This document shows, in pieces, positions 1 through 10,941 of a stretch of 64,000 nucleotides of DNA. A model generated the notes under the pieces. The model was not told where the DNA came from and ran no database searches. It saw nothing but the letters and a program-made list of their open reading frames with translations. How positions within the stretch are numbered: position 1 is the stretch's first letter; every line of letters starts with the position of its first letter. The stretch comes from Oegoconia quadripuncta (lineage: Eukaryota; Arthropoda; Insecta; Lepidoptera; Autostichidae). Where the stretch lies: NCBI GenBank assembly GCA_949316235.1, contig OX438745.1, forward strand, positions 4,159,001-4,223,000, given 5' to 3'. A program made the position numbers and the translations under genes.

Positions 1-60
1 AAGTTTAACCTCAAGTTTAACCCCAAGTTTAACCTCAAGTTTAACCCAAAGTTTAATTTT
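1..60. repeat. 12-bp tandem repeat at the window edge
   Basis: Four to five near-identical 12-bp units (AAGTTTAACCTC and variants ending CCCC, CCCA or TTTT) run from the first base, so the array probably continues outside the window. It decays after position 60. No coding potential. Confidence 0.9.
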
Positions 61-97
61 AACCATAAATAAAATTGATAACCCTTGAAGGACTATA

Positions 98-137
98 AAT
101 ATACAATACAAATACACTTTATTGCACAAAAGGAAGG
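98..137 (-). mobile_element. LINE 3'-terminal fragment
   Basis: Reads on the minus strand as TTGTGCAATAAAGTG followed by a GTATT-type tail, a LINE 3' terminus seen again at 7.97, 15.5, 24.6, 52.5 and 59.6 kb. The embedded AATAAA is the likely retrotransposon polyadenylation signal. It abuts a SINE-1 fragment. Confidence 0.6.
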
Positions 138-140
138 AAG

Positions 141-267
141 GCCGAAGGTGGTAGCGTATTGACCCGTAAACCCCATCTTATTTGGGGGACTGGCTATCTT
201 ATCTCTGACGACCGGAACACAACAATGCTATTAACATTGCTGTTTGGCGGCAGATTTAGATAAAATG
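141..267 (-). mobile_element. SINE-1 internal fragment
   Basis: Matches the SINE-1 body (GGTAGCGTATTGACCC, then TGGCTATCTTATCTCTGAC, ending in the AGATTTAGATAA block). Both the tRNA head and the A-rich tail are missing. Confidence 0.75.
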
Positions 268-519
268 TTTCTATAAAACAAGAAAAAATATAATAATTAC
301 ATTTAAAATCGCCGAGCGGTTTATGTCAGTTACCAGTTTACTTTCACACAATGATTTAATTCACTTAGTCTATCAAATGATTATGTAATGAACATCATAA
401 CTACAACCATTTATTTCAATGATGATGATTTGATGATATCATGTTGATTAAACAAATTGTAATGCCATTATCGATTTATGGTATTCAGCTTCGAATTTCT
501 GCCAAACAAAGTACCTAAT

Positions 520-820
520 CATTATCAGCCCGTAAACATCCCACTGCAGGGATATAGACCTTCCCTCATATTGAAGAAGTTTGGGCCATAGTCCGCTACG
601 CTGGTCCAGTGCCGGGGGACGTCACATATCTTCGAATTTTTTAATTTCTTAGACAGGTTTCTTCACTATGTTTTCCTTAACCGTTCAAAAGCATTCGGAT
701 AAAAGGACATAAGTAATTAAATTACATTTAAAAACTCGTTGGTACATGGCCTGCCTTAGGATCGAACCTGGACCTACCAAATTGAGGGACTGTGTCTCCT
801 CCACTCGGCGTCCGACGCTC
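520..820 (-). mobile_element. SINE-C, near full length
   Basis: A tRNA-derived SINE on the minus strand. Its 3' end is the CATCATCAGCCCGTAAACATC / CCACTGCAGGGATA block (reverse sense) at 520-560. The head at 740-820 carries a degenerate B box (GGTTCGATCCTA) and a tRNA-like 5' part, divergent from the clean head at 2264-2335. Other copies lie at 2261-2828, 30647-30755, 34021-34265 and 55204-55440. Confidence 0.75.
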
Positions 821-840
821 TTACAACGCTAAACAAAGTA

Positions 841-1041
841 ATATAAATATCCTAGGACATACACACAGCGCCATCTAGTTCCACAGTATAAGCAACTAGG
901 CGTGTATTATGGCTACATACCAGATTGTTCATATAAATAAATAAATACATCATACAAACATATGCCCCTAGCGGAATTCCAACCAGCGACCTTTTGATAT
1001 AAGCAGTCAGCGTTTCTAACGACTACACCAAAACCTTCGTC
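841..1041 (-). mobile_element. SINE-A
   Basis: Minus-strand SINE-A: 3' block ATACACACAGCGCCATCTAG at 859-878, degenerate B box near 980, and a 5' head ending in the reverse of GACGAAGGTTTTGGTGTAG. It is more diverged than the copies at 20.4 or 59.3 kb, so probably older. Confidence 0.75.
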
Positions 1042-1484
1042 AAAATTTTCAACATTTTAAAATACTCAAGGGAATTGTGAAAGTGCCCTTGGTACAGTCG
1101 CGGAATGAAATGTTCGTTATCTTAAAGGTAACTTTTGCTTGTCGACAAGTTGTTGATTTGACATTCGATTCGCAACGCTAACATGACGTTAGTGCCGCAT
1201 TATGACAATGGACATATTTATTTATTTACCGACCTTTTCCGATGTTTCGTAAATATTGCATGGCAGATGACATAGCATTTCTTTCTTACCATGACAATAG
1301 AATATAGCCGAATTTGTCCGATATGCTGTTATTACCAGCAACAAATAAATACGCCGACCTTGACGAACGGTTATTGGTTGATGCTATGGATGATTTGAAA
1401 ATATTAATGGCAGGTCCAACTAATAAAAAGGTTTTAACTAAACTATTCATAGTCAATGAACACTAGTTCGGCTAAATATGAACC
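1042..1484. other. unassigned AT-rich DNA
   Basis: No repeat family shared elsewhere in the window, no RNA gene and no credible coding frame recognised. Confidence 0.5.
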
Positions 1485-1912
1485 CTGTCGTCAAAGAGTC
1501 ACGCTTGTAGTGGTAGAGCCACGCTGTAAGCTATTAGCTTGCAGCATGAATGGGCCGGCTCGACCGGGGAAGTACCACCCTCTCGCAGAAGACCGACGTC
1601 TGAGTAGTGGCATTTTGCCACTGCGCTTCGTCCGGTGAGCGAGGGCGCCGGAGGCCCACCTTCCAGTCTCTCTCCAGAATGGTAGCGGTATTTAAAGAGT
1701 TAGTACCCCAGGAGGGTACCAGCACTGCTGGAGAATCCCTCATCGCTCAGGCTGCCCTACTTATTCTGGGGTGGACACCTTCCTCAAAGGCCGGCAACGC
1801 ATCTGTGACCCTTTTGGTGTTGCGGGTGCCCATGGGCGGCGGTGATTGCTTTCCATCAGGTGACCCGCATGCTCGGCCGCTCTCTCATATAAAAAAAAAT
1901 AAAAATAAAAAA
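1485..1912 (+). mobile_element. LINE 3' end with GGGCCGGCTCGACCGG segment
   Basis: Begins with a GC-rich block (GGGCCGGCTCGACCGG at about 1551) and runs through CTTCCTCAAAGGCCGGCAAC and CCATGGGCGGCGGTGATTGC to an A-rich tail after CTCTCATAT. The last 130 bp recur at 34.86 and 60.5 kb, and in those copies the block carries a LINE C-terminal reading. The open frame at 1607-1957 overlaps this repeat and is not taken as a gene. I recognise the pattern as lepidopteran repeat sequence but cannot name the family. Confidence 0.65.
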
Positions 1913-2260
1913 GAGTTAAGCATAATTCTCTATGCAACAGTATGGTGTTTTACTTAGTTCAGAAAGGTAAAATACGCCTGCTAAGTTTTAAATTAGAGTA
2001 TTTGAAAACTGACGAACCATTTCATTTCGCGACTGTACAATAAGAAAATACGCCCCGAATACAGAACCTCCACCTTTTTTGAAGAAAAGACGATTTTCAC
2101 AGCGACCTAAAAATCGAAGTCGTTGACAAAGTTACAGAATGCTCACGAAACAAGGCTTCAGCACCACGTGAACATTGAAGCTTTCCATCTCCTTGACAAC
2201 ACAGATATGTATATTTAATCGACTAAAAAGAGTAAAACCGTTTGGTTATTTCAATATATC
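1913..2260. other. unassigned AT-rich DNA
   Basis: Nothing recognised beyond a short segment near 2041-2070 that recurs at 50462-50490 (CGCCCCGAATACAGAACCTC). Confidence 0.4.
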
Positions 2261-2828
2261 GGCGTGAGCGTCTGTGGCTCAGCGGTTAAGATGCTGTCTC
2301 CCAATTTGGGAGGTCTGGGTTCGATTCTCAGACAGGCCATGTACCAACGAGTTTTTAAATTTAATTTAATTACGTGTGTGCGTTTATCCGACTGCTCTGA
2401 AACGGTGAAGGAAAACATCGTGAGGAAACCTGCATGCCTGAAAAATAAAAATTCAAAGGCATATTATATAAAGACGACCGATTGGTGTAGTGGATAGTTA
2501 CCCTATCAGCGAAACCAACGATTGCGGGTTCGAATCCCGCAAGGGGTAAATGTTTGTATGATGAATACGAACATTTATTCCCGAGTCATGGATGTTTATA
2601 TAAATATTTATGTAGGTTTATCCGTTATTATCTAGCATCCAAATTTGCTTAATTTGGGACTAGATGATTGGTGTAAGCGTTCGAAAAATTTATTTATATT
2701 ATACCTATATGTCAAGTCCCCAACCCGCACTGGGCTAAAGTGGTGGACTATGGCCCATACTCCTTCATTATACGAGGTGAAGACCTATATCCCCGCAGTG
2801 AGATGTTTACGGGCTGATGATGATGATT
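2261..2828 (+). mobile_element. SINE-C split by a SINE-B insertion
   Basis: The tRNA-like head carries an A box (TGGCTCAGCGG at 2275) and a B box (GGTTCGATTCT at about 2319). The body continues to about 2470, stops, and resumes at about 2704 with CAAGTCCCCAACCCGCACTG, running to the GGGCTGATGATGATGAT end. The gap holds a SINE-B. The octamer ATATTATA occurs at 2461-2468 and 2696-2703 and is a candidate target-site duplication. Confidence 0.8.
2473..2695 (+). mobile_element. SINE-B nested in SINE-C
   Basis: Reference copy of SINE-B. Pol III boxes: A-box-like TGGTGTAGTGG and B box GGTTCGAATCC in the first 75 bp. The body (ATGTTTGTATGATGAATACG, then GAGTCATGGATGTTTATATA) is shared with SINE-A, and the 3' end is GATGATTGGTGTAAG plus a T/A-rich tail. 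SINE-A and SINE-B look like subfamilies sharing a body with diverged heads and tails. Confidence 0.85.
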
Positions 2829-2835
2829 CTAATAC

Positions 2836-3040
2836 ATAACGTCACTCCTTTATCCCAAATGGGGTGGTCAGAGATATCCCAACACTCTCAGTTCACCTTT
2901 GGAAATTATATAGAAATGCTCACGTGACAGGTGCAAATCTATACCTAGATGCTTTTAGTGGAAAATCCCTTAGTCGCTTTTACGACACCCACGGAAAGAG
3001 ACGGATAGGTTCTATTTCACTCTGCTGAGTACCATACGGC
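2836..3040 (+). repeat. dispersed repeat R4
   Basis: Runs from GTCACTCCTTTATCCCAAAT and GGTCAGAGATATCCCAA to ACGACACCCACGGAAAGAGA. Copies or fragments lie at 20.8 (-), 24.8, 36.8, 39.9, 41.5 (-) and 46.7 kb. No pol III boxes and no conserved frame seen. It could be a LINE 3' UTR or a non-autonomous element. Confidence 0.6.
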
Positions 3041-3239
3041 TGTCGGGACAATCTTAAAGTAATTTATCTAGAAAAATAACAAACATAAACAAACACACAA
3101 AATATTTTTCTATTCTAACATATAAAATATATAGTTATAATTTCAATTAAATAAATTACTTGCATATATACATACGTTAATTAAATACATACCAACATAC
3201 ATAATATATATAACATATAAATCTAATATATCATTATCA

Positions 3240-3348
3240 TATCAGCCGAAAGACGTCCACTGCTGGACAAAGGCCCAAAGATCTCCACAACTATGCACTC
3301 TCGTGCGCTGCCCGCATTCTGCGTTTTGCCGCCATCTTTACCAAATAT
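3240..3348 (-). mobile_element. RTE-like LINE 3' relic
   Basis: Minus-strand homologue of the last coding bases and stop of the RTE-like element at 29.1 kb (CAGCCGAAAGACGTCCACTG, then GATCTCCACAA and CGCTGCCCGCAT). It breaks off at about 3348, exactly where TIR-1 begins. Confidence 0.65.
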
Positions 3349-3746
3349 AATATTGGGTCTTTACCTATGTAATTGGAGTTTTTTTTCTTCGTTAGTAATA
3401 TGTACCAATTCCTACGATTTTCAAAGCTATATCCAAATTTGTTTTTTATTTGGAAAATGGAATATTATTTCAAGGTTGTACATGAAATATTTTTTAATTT
3501 CGGGGCTAAATCACATAATAAGAAAAAATTTGAACAGAGCTCTTTTCATGTGCTTCCCATAATCATTTCTTAGATTCGCTGAAACTTTTATAAAGCGGTT
3601 ACTTTTAAAAATTAACGCTGCCTATACTTAACTTAATGTTATCCGATAATACACACAAAGTTTAGCTAAATTTGGATTTGCCGTTCCCAAAAAAAAATCC
3701 AAAATGTTTGTATGGAGAAAACAGTCCTAATGAAAGGATCTAATAT
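3349..3746. mobile_element. TIR-1 element, one end eroded
   Basis: First of four related copies (others 21.0, 28.6, 58.4 kb). The left end GGGTCTTTACCTATGTAATT corresponds to the TIR-1 inverted repeat. At the right end the repeat is mostly lost and only AGGATCTAATATA remains. It interrupts the LINE relic at 3240-3348. No transposase frame, so non-autonomous. Confidence 0.7.
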
Positions 3747-5754
3747 ATGTACACCTATATGTAAAATAGTAAATAAATACCAACACGATAAAGACACGAA
3801 CGAAATTTGAGCCATTTTGATTCTACTCCATAATAAAATTCCAATAATTTCATTCGGCTATAAAAGCCAATCATAATCTTAAGTGTAAGATAAGACTTAA
3901 TTTAAGTTAGGTACTGCGTTTGTGTAGACTCGCTAAGCCAAAATTTTAATCACGTCTGAACCTAATTTAAATCAGTTAAGTTACTACCTTTTGCTAAAAC
4001 TGTGAATAACAACTGAACAAAATAAAATCTTGAACTACCAACTTGTTGAAGAGACGACTATCTTATCTTAAACCAAGCAGCAGGTATGGTAACATGCCTA
4101 TACTGAGTGTCGAACCTACGACCAAACCATTAATATAGGGCTTCGATTATGCTATGGAGCCAGTTTTAAAAGTATCTAAGTTATTTTCTGTTGAATTTAA
4201 AAAATTTTTGCCTTTACAAGTACTTATATGTGACAAAAATTTGAAGTAATTTCTACTCGTATTATGGCATATCTTATCTTGATTGCATCTATTCATAGCT
4301 AAAAGCAACCCATTGGCTAAAATACTGTTACTGTCCTTGTTTAAAGTATCTACGTCATTTAAATTCATCTATAGAACATGCAAACGATGTGTTACTGACA
4401 TACAATCGATTTTAAAGCTTATTTCCTATTTGAATAGCAAACACAATTGGTTGGTATTTTTTGTTGGTCGCAACTGAAAATTATACATCATAGATAGAGA
4501 CAGCGCCATCTCTACGGATTCAACAAAATTTTTCACCGAACTCATTTCTTACAAGAACCACTCACACTAAAGTTTCGTGTGCAGTTAACGCACACAAGCA
4601 CCCGAATACGTACACAATCGAACGCACTCACACGCTGAGAAAAAAACGATAAAAAACAGCACACAAAGTCGCACCACTACATCCGCGAAAAAAGAAAGAT
4701 AATAGCGTTCTATTTTTCGAATTACCGAATTTAATATTGTTCTAAATTAGAATCTTTAACGATTAGTTTACGTGGTTGAGTTGAAGTGTCGTTTAGACTA
4801 ATACAAAGGATAAGATAAGTAAGTAAAACTGAAATGTACAAGGTTCGTACAAGCGCGGGCACTCGGACAGACACGTCTGCATGCCGACGTCGTTGCACTT
4901 TGCGAGTGTAGTGGTGTATACGACGGTTATACGTTCTTGATACTTTAACTACTTAGAATAGTGAGTATAACATTATTAAACTTGTTCTTTTCAACTATCA
5001 TTTGGAAATATTTCTGTTACTTATGTAGAATAGAGAAAATAACTCTTTTAAGTATTTAAAGTTATTTTAGTGATCCCTTTAAATCGATTTCGTTTGATAA
5101 TTGTTTATTTCCAGTTTCTGGTTTAGTTCTTTTAGTAAAGTTTTCGGAGGAACATAAGTCCTACAAAATTATCGAATGTATGTTTTATTTGCGAAAACAA
5201 TTTCTAACTACATACAATTAATGTGCGTACTTATAATATCAAAAAATTCCGTATAATTTCTTTTAGGGGAACGGTATTCGCATATCGGAATTGTTTACGT
5301 GTTCTGGAGGAATACAACGAAATTAACTTGCACGTAGCGATTTAAGAAGAATAAAGTCCATAATTTCACAGTAAAACCCTAAGCCAAAAAAACTACTACT
5401 GTCTTGGACACAGCCGGAGAATAGAGACTTCATTCTTTATAACATCTGTCAATCACCATTATTGTCATAATATAAATTAACTTTGACTATAATTTATTAC
5501 TACTTCAGAAGTGAGAACCTGCAATTTTTAAATATGTATTTTGGTATCGTTTAGATTACTTTGTGACACCTTATTATTTCAGTTGACTACGTCAAGTTCA
5601 GTCAACAGTAGCGTACCTAGTGAAAAAATTCAATTGAAATATACGACGCTAAGGTTTTTAAAATCATAAGCGTTACATGTATATGCAGTAGGTTCCTATA
5701 TATAACTAAATTCTCAATGTCAATATTTTTTTACCAAACTAAGTAGTAAGTTCC
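3747..5754. other. repeat-poor DNA with a CpG-richer patch
   Basis: No known repeat, RNA gene or convincing coding frame. At about 4570-4680 and 4850-4930 the sequence becomes richer in CpG and CGCAC-type words, unlike the AT-rich surroundings. It could be regulatory, but no specific binding site can be assigned. A GCCATTTTG word is at 3811. Confidence 0.35.
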
Positions 5755-5920
5755 GTCGTGGAGACCACGCACCGGGCACAGACGGACAGATTGGACGGAT
5801 GACTTAATTAAGGTAGCGAGAAGTCACTGGCTACCTCCCACTTTCAACCGGTTACTCGGAAAATCTATTGAGGAGGCCTATTACTCAGCAGTGGATGTCC
5901 TACAGCTAATATAATGATGA
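5755..5920 (+). pseudogene. RTE-like reverse-transcriptase C-terminal relic
   Basis: Plus-strand translation from about 5759 gives WRPRTGHRRTDWTDDLIKVA, then a W-rich stretch and SIEEAYYS, ending in stops near 5910. The order WRPRTG, WTDDLIKVA, EEAY matches the tail after the reverse-transcriptase domain in RTE-type non-LTR elements, also readable at 29.1, 37.0 and 52.9 kb. Only the last 50 or so codons remain, with no RT or endonuclease domain: a dead 5'-truncated copy. Confidence 0.7.
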
Positions 5921-6039
5921 CGATATTGTGTTATTTACCTAATCTCTCAAGTTATTATTCCTTGAAACTCTTATCGTAAAAAACAATCGTATTATTTTCA
6001 GTGGTTACAAATACTACATTAACTTTGTAGTTGTCGTTT

Positions 6040-6745
6040 TTTTCCTTCTCGAACAACCAGTATCAAGATCTGTGGGTCGGTCGCTCTCGGTCGCAGTAAA
6101 TACAAGGTAATGGGTAAGTACGCACGCTGGCTAGTACAGTTCGCGCCGTCGGTGCAGTCCCGCCTATGCACATTCGCTAGAGAGTCGCATTTCCGTTCTC
6201 AGCCAGCACAAGATCACGCGACGCAACCGAAAAAAACCTCCAAAAAACAGGAACCCAAATTTAAAACAAATAATATTTAGACCACAGACTTTGAAATATA
6301 TTTTATAAAAAAATAACAAATAAAAATTATATTCATATCATTCGCGTAGTGGTTTGGAGAGATTAATAACATAAAAGAAGTTATAAGAGATATTTTTGGG
6401 ATTTAGTGAGTTTTTCCGAATATTTCCTCGTATTTTCTATTAGTGCGCTCTGCGATGCAAGTGCAAGACACATATCACATGGAAACTTAGGACCCGAACT
6501 ATATTTTATTTAGTAAATAAACAAAAAGTAATATAGAATATTTTGTGTACTGTGACAATAGTGATGTGTTGCTATTTATATTGCTGTGACAGTGTGATCG
6601 CTGTGAAATATCACGGCCGAATGGATTTGTGAGTGACCCGACAAGGTGACAACGTTTCGAGATTGGAACTTTTTCTTTTTTTTACAAAATTACCACCGAA
6701 GTGTCAAACTGGACCGAAGAAGAAGCCCCCTCTGACGCATGTGAG
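6040..6745 (+). promoter_or_regulatory. candidate promoter and non-coding first exon
   Basis: This stretch is repeat-free and differs in composition. A CpG-rich part (6060-6240) precedes an AT-rich leader with many GTG words (6540-6660). Splice-donor-like strings are GTAAGT at 6114 and GTGAGT at about 6741. No long frame starts here, so a transcript would carry a non-coding 5' UTR exon spliced to something outside the visible gene set. No TATA box or unambiguous initiator fixes a start. Inference from composition and donor consensus only; it may be plain intergenic DNA. Confidence 0.3.
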
Positions 6746-6859
6746 TACTAGCTCCGTTTAAAATCAGAATAAACATAAACTGGCAGGTGAGTTCGAAACT
6801 CGAACAAAGAAGTTTTTAATTAAATTTAAAAAATTAACGCGCCCTTAATCTCCGGTCTC

Positions 6860-7095
6860 CTTGAGCGAGCGCGAGTGTGAGTGTCGTCGCATGCATATGT
6901 CATCGCACGCGTCACGCGCGTGTGCGTAGGGTTCACGCACATTTTTTGTGTTTTTCTTACGAATCTCCCCACCACAACGCCCCACCTTTAGTGGTCACCG
7001 TTTGTCTGTCCCACTCTTTTTCTATGACTACGCTGTTTTACGTCGCGCTCACGCATCAGTGTGCGTGCATCCCACGTGTGTGCGTTAATAAATTG
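6860..7095. promoter_or_regulatory. CpG and GTGCG/CGCAC-rich island
   Basis: Dense in CGCACG, GTGTGCG and GTGCGTG words in both orientations, in otherwise AT-rich DNA. Similar islands occur at 42.1, 43.3 and 44.15 kb. A 77-codon frame at 6877-7110 crosses it but is of biased composition and unlikely to be coding. Confidence 0.3.
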
Positions 7096-7962
7096 CAACC
7101 TATATTTTGATCGAAGGCCAATGACGGATTAGAAAACGTGTTTTTAGTCACAATTTCTATTTGAATAAGAATTACGTCTAGTTATTCATTCATTTACATT
7201 ATTTTGTGAACTTTCATGTAGAGCTCTTAATTTCGGCAGTCATTATTTGGACTACTTAGATGCAATATAAATGCTGCTAACATAAATTTGGAAGAATAAT
7301 TATGAGTATTATAATTATATATTACAATGATTAGTCTTATGATTAATGAAGTTTTAATGAAGAAAATGCAATTACTAGGGATGATACGAAACTACGCGCG
7401 ATCCTAGGCTAAAATATTGCCGGCGGAACTTTTTTCACTTCGAATGTGCGACGGACGTTTTTACTGAGAAATACTAATGACTTTCGTTTTATTCAAACAA
7501 ATTATAACTAAGGAGATCGTCTATAGTTCACTATTAAATCGGATCCTATTTTTGCGTACAAAGTTTTACACGGAACGACAGTCTTAAAAAATTATTATGC
7601 GTCAATAAAAGTTAGATAAATAGACACAATTTTTGTATGTTCGAAATTAACATTTTTAATATTTTACAATATAGTTATTCCCTGGAGAAAGTGTTATAAA
7701 AATGAATAAAAATATGTAATTTGTAATCGAATTCTCTAAAATAAACAATGAAGTACTACTACAACAACCGTGTATATTTAATTTTAAGTTTTTTTTTGAT
7801 TATATAAATTTTATGACATAAACAGTTTACAACATGCAAAATTATATTAGTAGGTATCATAAATCTACTTCTTTATCAGAAATACAGACATATACTATTT
7901 TAAATCAGTTTTTTCGTTTTTAATATAGGGTTTCATTCGTTTTTAATATGTCAGTCAATTAA
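7096..7962. other. AT-rich DNA, nothing recognised
   Basis: No shared repeat, RNA gene or coding signal seen. Confidence 0.4.
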
Positions 7963-8050
7963 TTATACTTTATTGCACAACGAATAAGGTTTACAGTTAT
8001 CATAGAATTGTACAACTCGACGATCTTATTACTATAGGGGTAAAGAAGAG
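7963..8050 (-). mobile_element. LINE 3' UTR fragment
   Basis: Minus-strand copy of the TTGTGCAATAAAGTATAATT terminus with the downstream-equivalent TAAGATCGTCGAGTTGTAC. Diverged. Confidence 0.5.
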
Positions 8051-9601
8051 AAGAATACAGAACAGATATAATAATTGATTTACAGGTACATAAAGGACAT
8101 CTTCATTCATTTGTTAATAATTTATTTGCAAAATTGAGATTGGATAATATTTTGTTTTTGTAGTACGACATGTTATTATTTGGTGAATATGACAAGTTTT
8201 TTTATTATCTTATGGTAGAAAACGATATAAATTATAATTAGTTTTATATTCATTTTTGACGAGCGCTTTTACATATTTATGTAAATTAATCTAGACTAGT
8301 AAACATTACACGGATAGTACTCGTTGTAATTGTGCAAAAATAATAACTAAATTTGCACAAGAACTTTATTGCTAAAGTAAAAGAAAATCAGTTTTAAGGT
8401 ATAAATTAGTTTAGTGGTTAAACTTCCTTAACTCCGCTTCCATAAAAATAGACTTCATTTAGGCGACGTAATTGGTGACACCTCTTGATTACGTTAAAGT
8501 ATGTATTTACAGCTTTAAAAAGTGAAAATATACTTATTAATAACTGCTAGCAAACCATACAACTTCCCTACTCTCTAAACTTCAACTCAGGTCAAAATGG
8601 AATGTATATTACGTACCGTGTTTTAATATCTTAAATTAGTTTTATTTGTGGTTCTTATTTTATCAAATACATCTCTTCAGTGGTTTCCCGATACATTCGT
8701 TTTTTGATCTCCCATCTTTGGATAGCGGTCGCGGCCAGCTTCATTCACTTGACTTTATTCGGAGACAAGCTGTTATCGGGAGCTTCCAATACTCGTAGAA
8801 GGTTCATAATCTCTTTGCTTTCTCCTTGGTTCGACTGTATGGGGTACTGGAAATAGTTCTACTATGTATGTAGGTTTCTGGATAATATAATTTGGTTAGA
8901 TAAGACATTCAGTTTGGTTTGACCAAAAATGAATTCTGTAATATATTTTTTTCGATTTAGAAAAGTCAAATACAAGTGAGGATCTGAGGATTTCGTACCT
9001 GCCCATCACCGTTGACAAGTGTTTTTACACTGACAAATAGAAATATGTAATTAGTTAAGTAGATAGTCAACGAAGATAACTGCAAAATTAAGATTGTTAA
9101 AATAAAATAAGTAATTAACAAAGAAAAGTGAATCAACAGCAAATATAAGTAATATTTCTCATACTACCAATATGCCTTTAGGTCAGTACGATTATAACCC
9201 ATTTATCAATCAGACAGAAATAAGAATAATTATTATTTTTAAAAATGAGGCCAACAAAATGCATTCAGGAAACGAGATAACGTGAGCCAAAAAGGGAATG
9301 GTTTCATGACATATTTAAAAAACTTATCACGGAAAATGTAAATGTTGCAGTGTAAACATTACTAATAATGTTTAAAAATATCAAGATATTTAAGGAACTA
9401 TTTACATAAGGAACAAATTTTTAAATTATAATTGTCTCATTATTAACAATATTAAATTGTGTGAAACGTATACTCAAACGTAAGAGACGTAACTCAAAAA
9501 TTAACAAAAACGTGGTCACAATTTCAAGTTCGCGCCCTCGAACATTCGAATGTCGAACGCCGACGGACGCCATGCTGCGCCGGAGTCCTTGCGCATGCGC
9601 T

Positions 9602-9628
9602 CGGCCAAGGCGAGCGCTTACACAACTC
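9602..9628 (+). repeat. shared CpG motif, copy 1
   Basis: CGGCCAAGGCGA, a short variable spacer, then CTTACACAACTC. Matches copy 2 at 10912-10941. Confidence 0.5.
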
Positions 9629-10911
9629 AAGCAACTGTCAATGTTACTACATAACCTACAACCGGCTGGTACTTGGCCCGATCGTAGACGCCATTTTGCG
9701 TTAAGGATTAGATGTTTGAAGGCTGCATCTTTGATAGATGGTGCTTCGGGTTTTCTTGTGTATGTTTTATTGTTTTAGAGGTTCGTTAAGTTTACAAATA
9801 TAATGTTATGTTTCATAAAATTGTTATAAAGCGGCGGAGAAAAATGTTAATATAATTTATTTTGTTCTTTGAGGTTTGTGTAATGTAGAATTGCTTATAA
9901 TATACTTTAAAGGTAATTAGGTATAATTTATTATCATTCAAATTTATTGCTCATTCAATTATTTCCAGGGAGGAAATGACTGAACTTAAAACTTAAAATA
10001 CTAATTTACATAATGTAGCGTCATTATTTATATGGAAATCAATAATTTATGCAAATAAATAGCCTATCAATAAACATGAAATGTATTTTTTCGTTTCAGT
10101 GCTTGCGATTTATGGATTCTGAAGTGTTTTCAATTGTGTACATTTTAGGGGACATCACCACAATATAAAGGGCCGATGACGATTGTAGTCGTAATGCCTC
10201 TACTTTGGATCTCCGCCATATTTATGGGTTTATAAATCACAAATTAAGAAAAGGGCCATTTATTTTCTAAAGTATTTTGAATACTGCACTGACTTTAACA
10301 ACTGATTGCTATCCTAGGTATAAATTCGTGATATAAACAAGGAAAGGAACAAGGAAACGACAAATCAAAGGAAGTGATTATTAGCCTGTGTCAGAAATAA
10401 AATACAATTAAGAGATGTGTATTAGTAATGATAGAAATAAAAAGCGTTATAAATACATTCCATGCCTCTGAAGCCCTGAACATATAAGAGCATCAGATCT
10501 ACGCCTCTGGCTACCGTCGTGGTTCGGTTTTATATCCATCTATTTAACATTAGTACTTTATGAAGTACGTACTTATACGTTACTACTCAGCGTAAACTAG
10601 TACTCAGCTACAGCTCATTTTCCCATGCTTAGGTACTTATTACGCCATCTAACGGGAGTATTAATCACAATGTAACATGCTTTTAACGTTTACTAATTTA
10701 TTACAAGTCAGATTTCAAAATTAATAACATTGAAACGAAATAGAAACATGTAGCTATGTCTAAACGTTCTACCATATCATAGCAAGTAATTTAACATCAT
10801 TTACATCTAAAAACTGTAAAGTTATCGTAGAAAGATGTTAACACCAAGATAGATGTGGCATTAAACCTCATAGTCGTAGATATCTAGGCAAATCGCGGGC
10901 TGCGCGCGCGG

Positions 10912-10941
10912 CGGCCAAGGCGAAAGCCACTTACACAACTC
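10912..10941 (+). repeat. shared CpG motif, copy 2
   Basis: CGGCCAAGGCGA, spacer AAGCCA, CTTACACAACTC. Three bases longer in the spacer than copy 1, 1.3 kb upstream. Function unknown. Confidence 0.5.

Noticed and set aside
6877..7110. 77-codon frame
   Set aside because: Coincides with the CGCAC/GTGCG island; biased composition accounts for the lack of stops.
9461..9778. 105-codon frame over a CpG-rich patch
   Set aside because: Also open on the opposite strand; low-complexity arginine-rich wording and no homology recognised.
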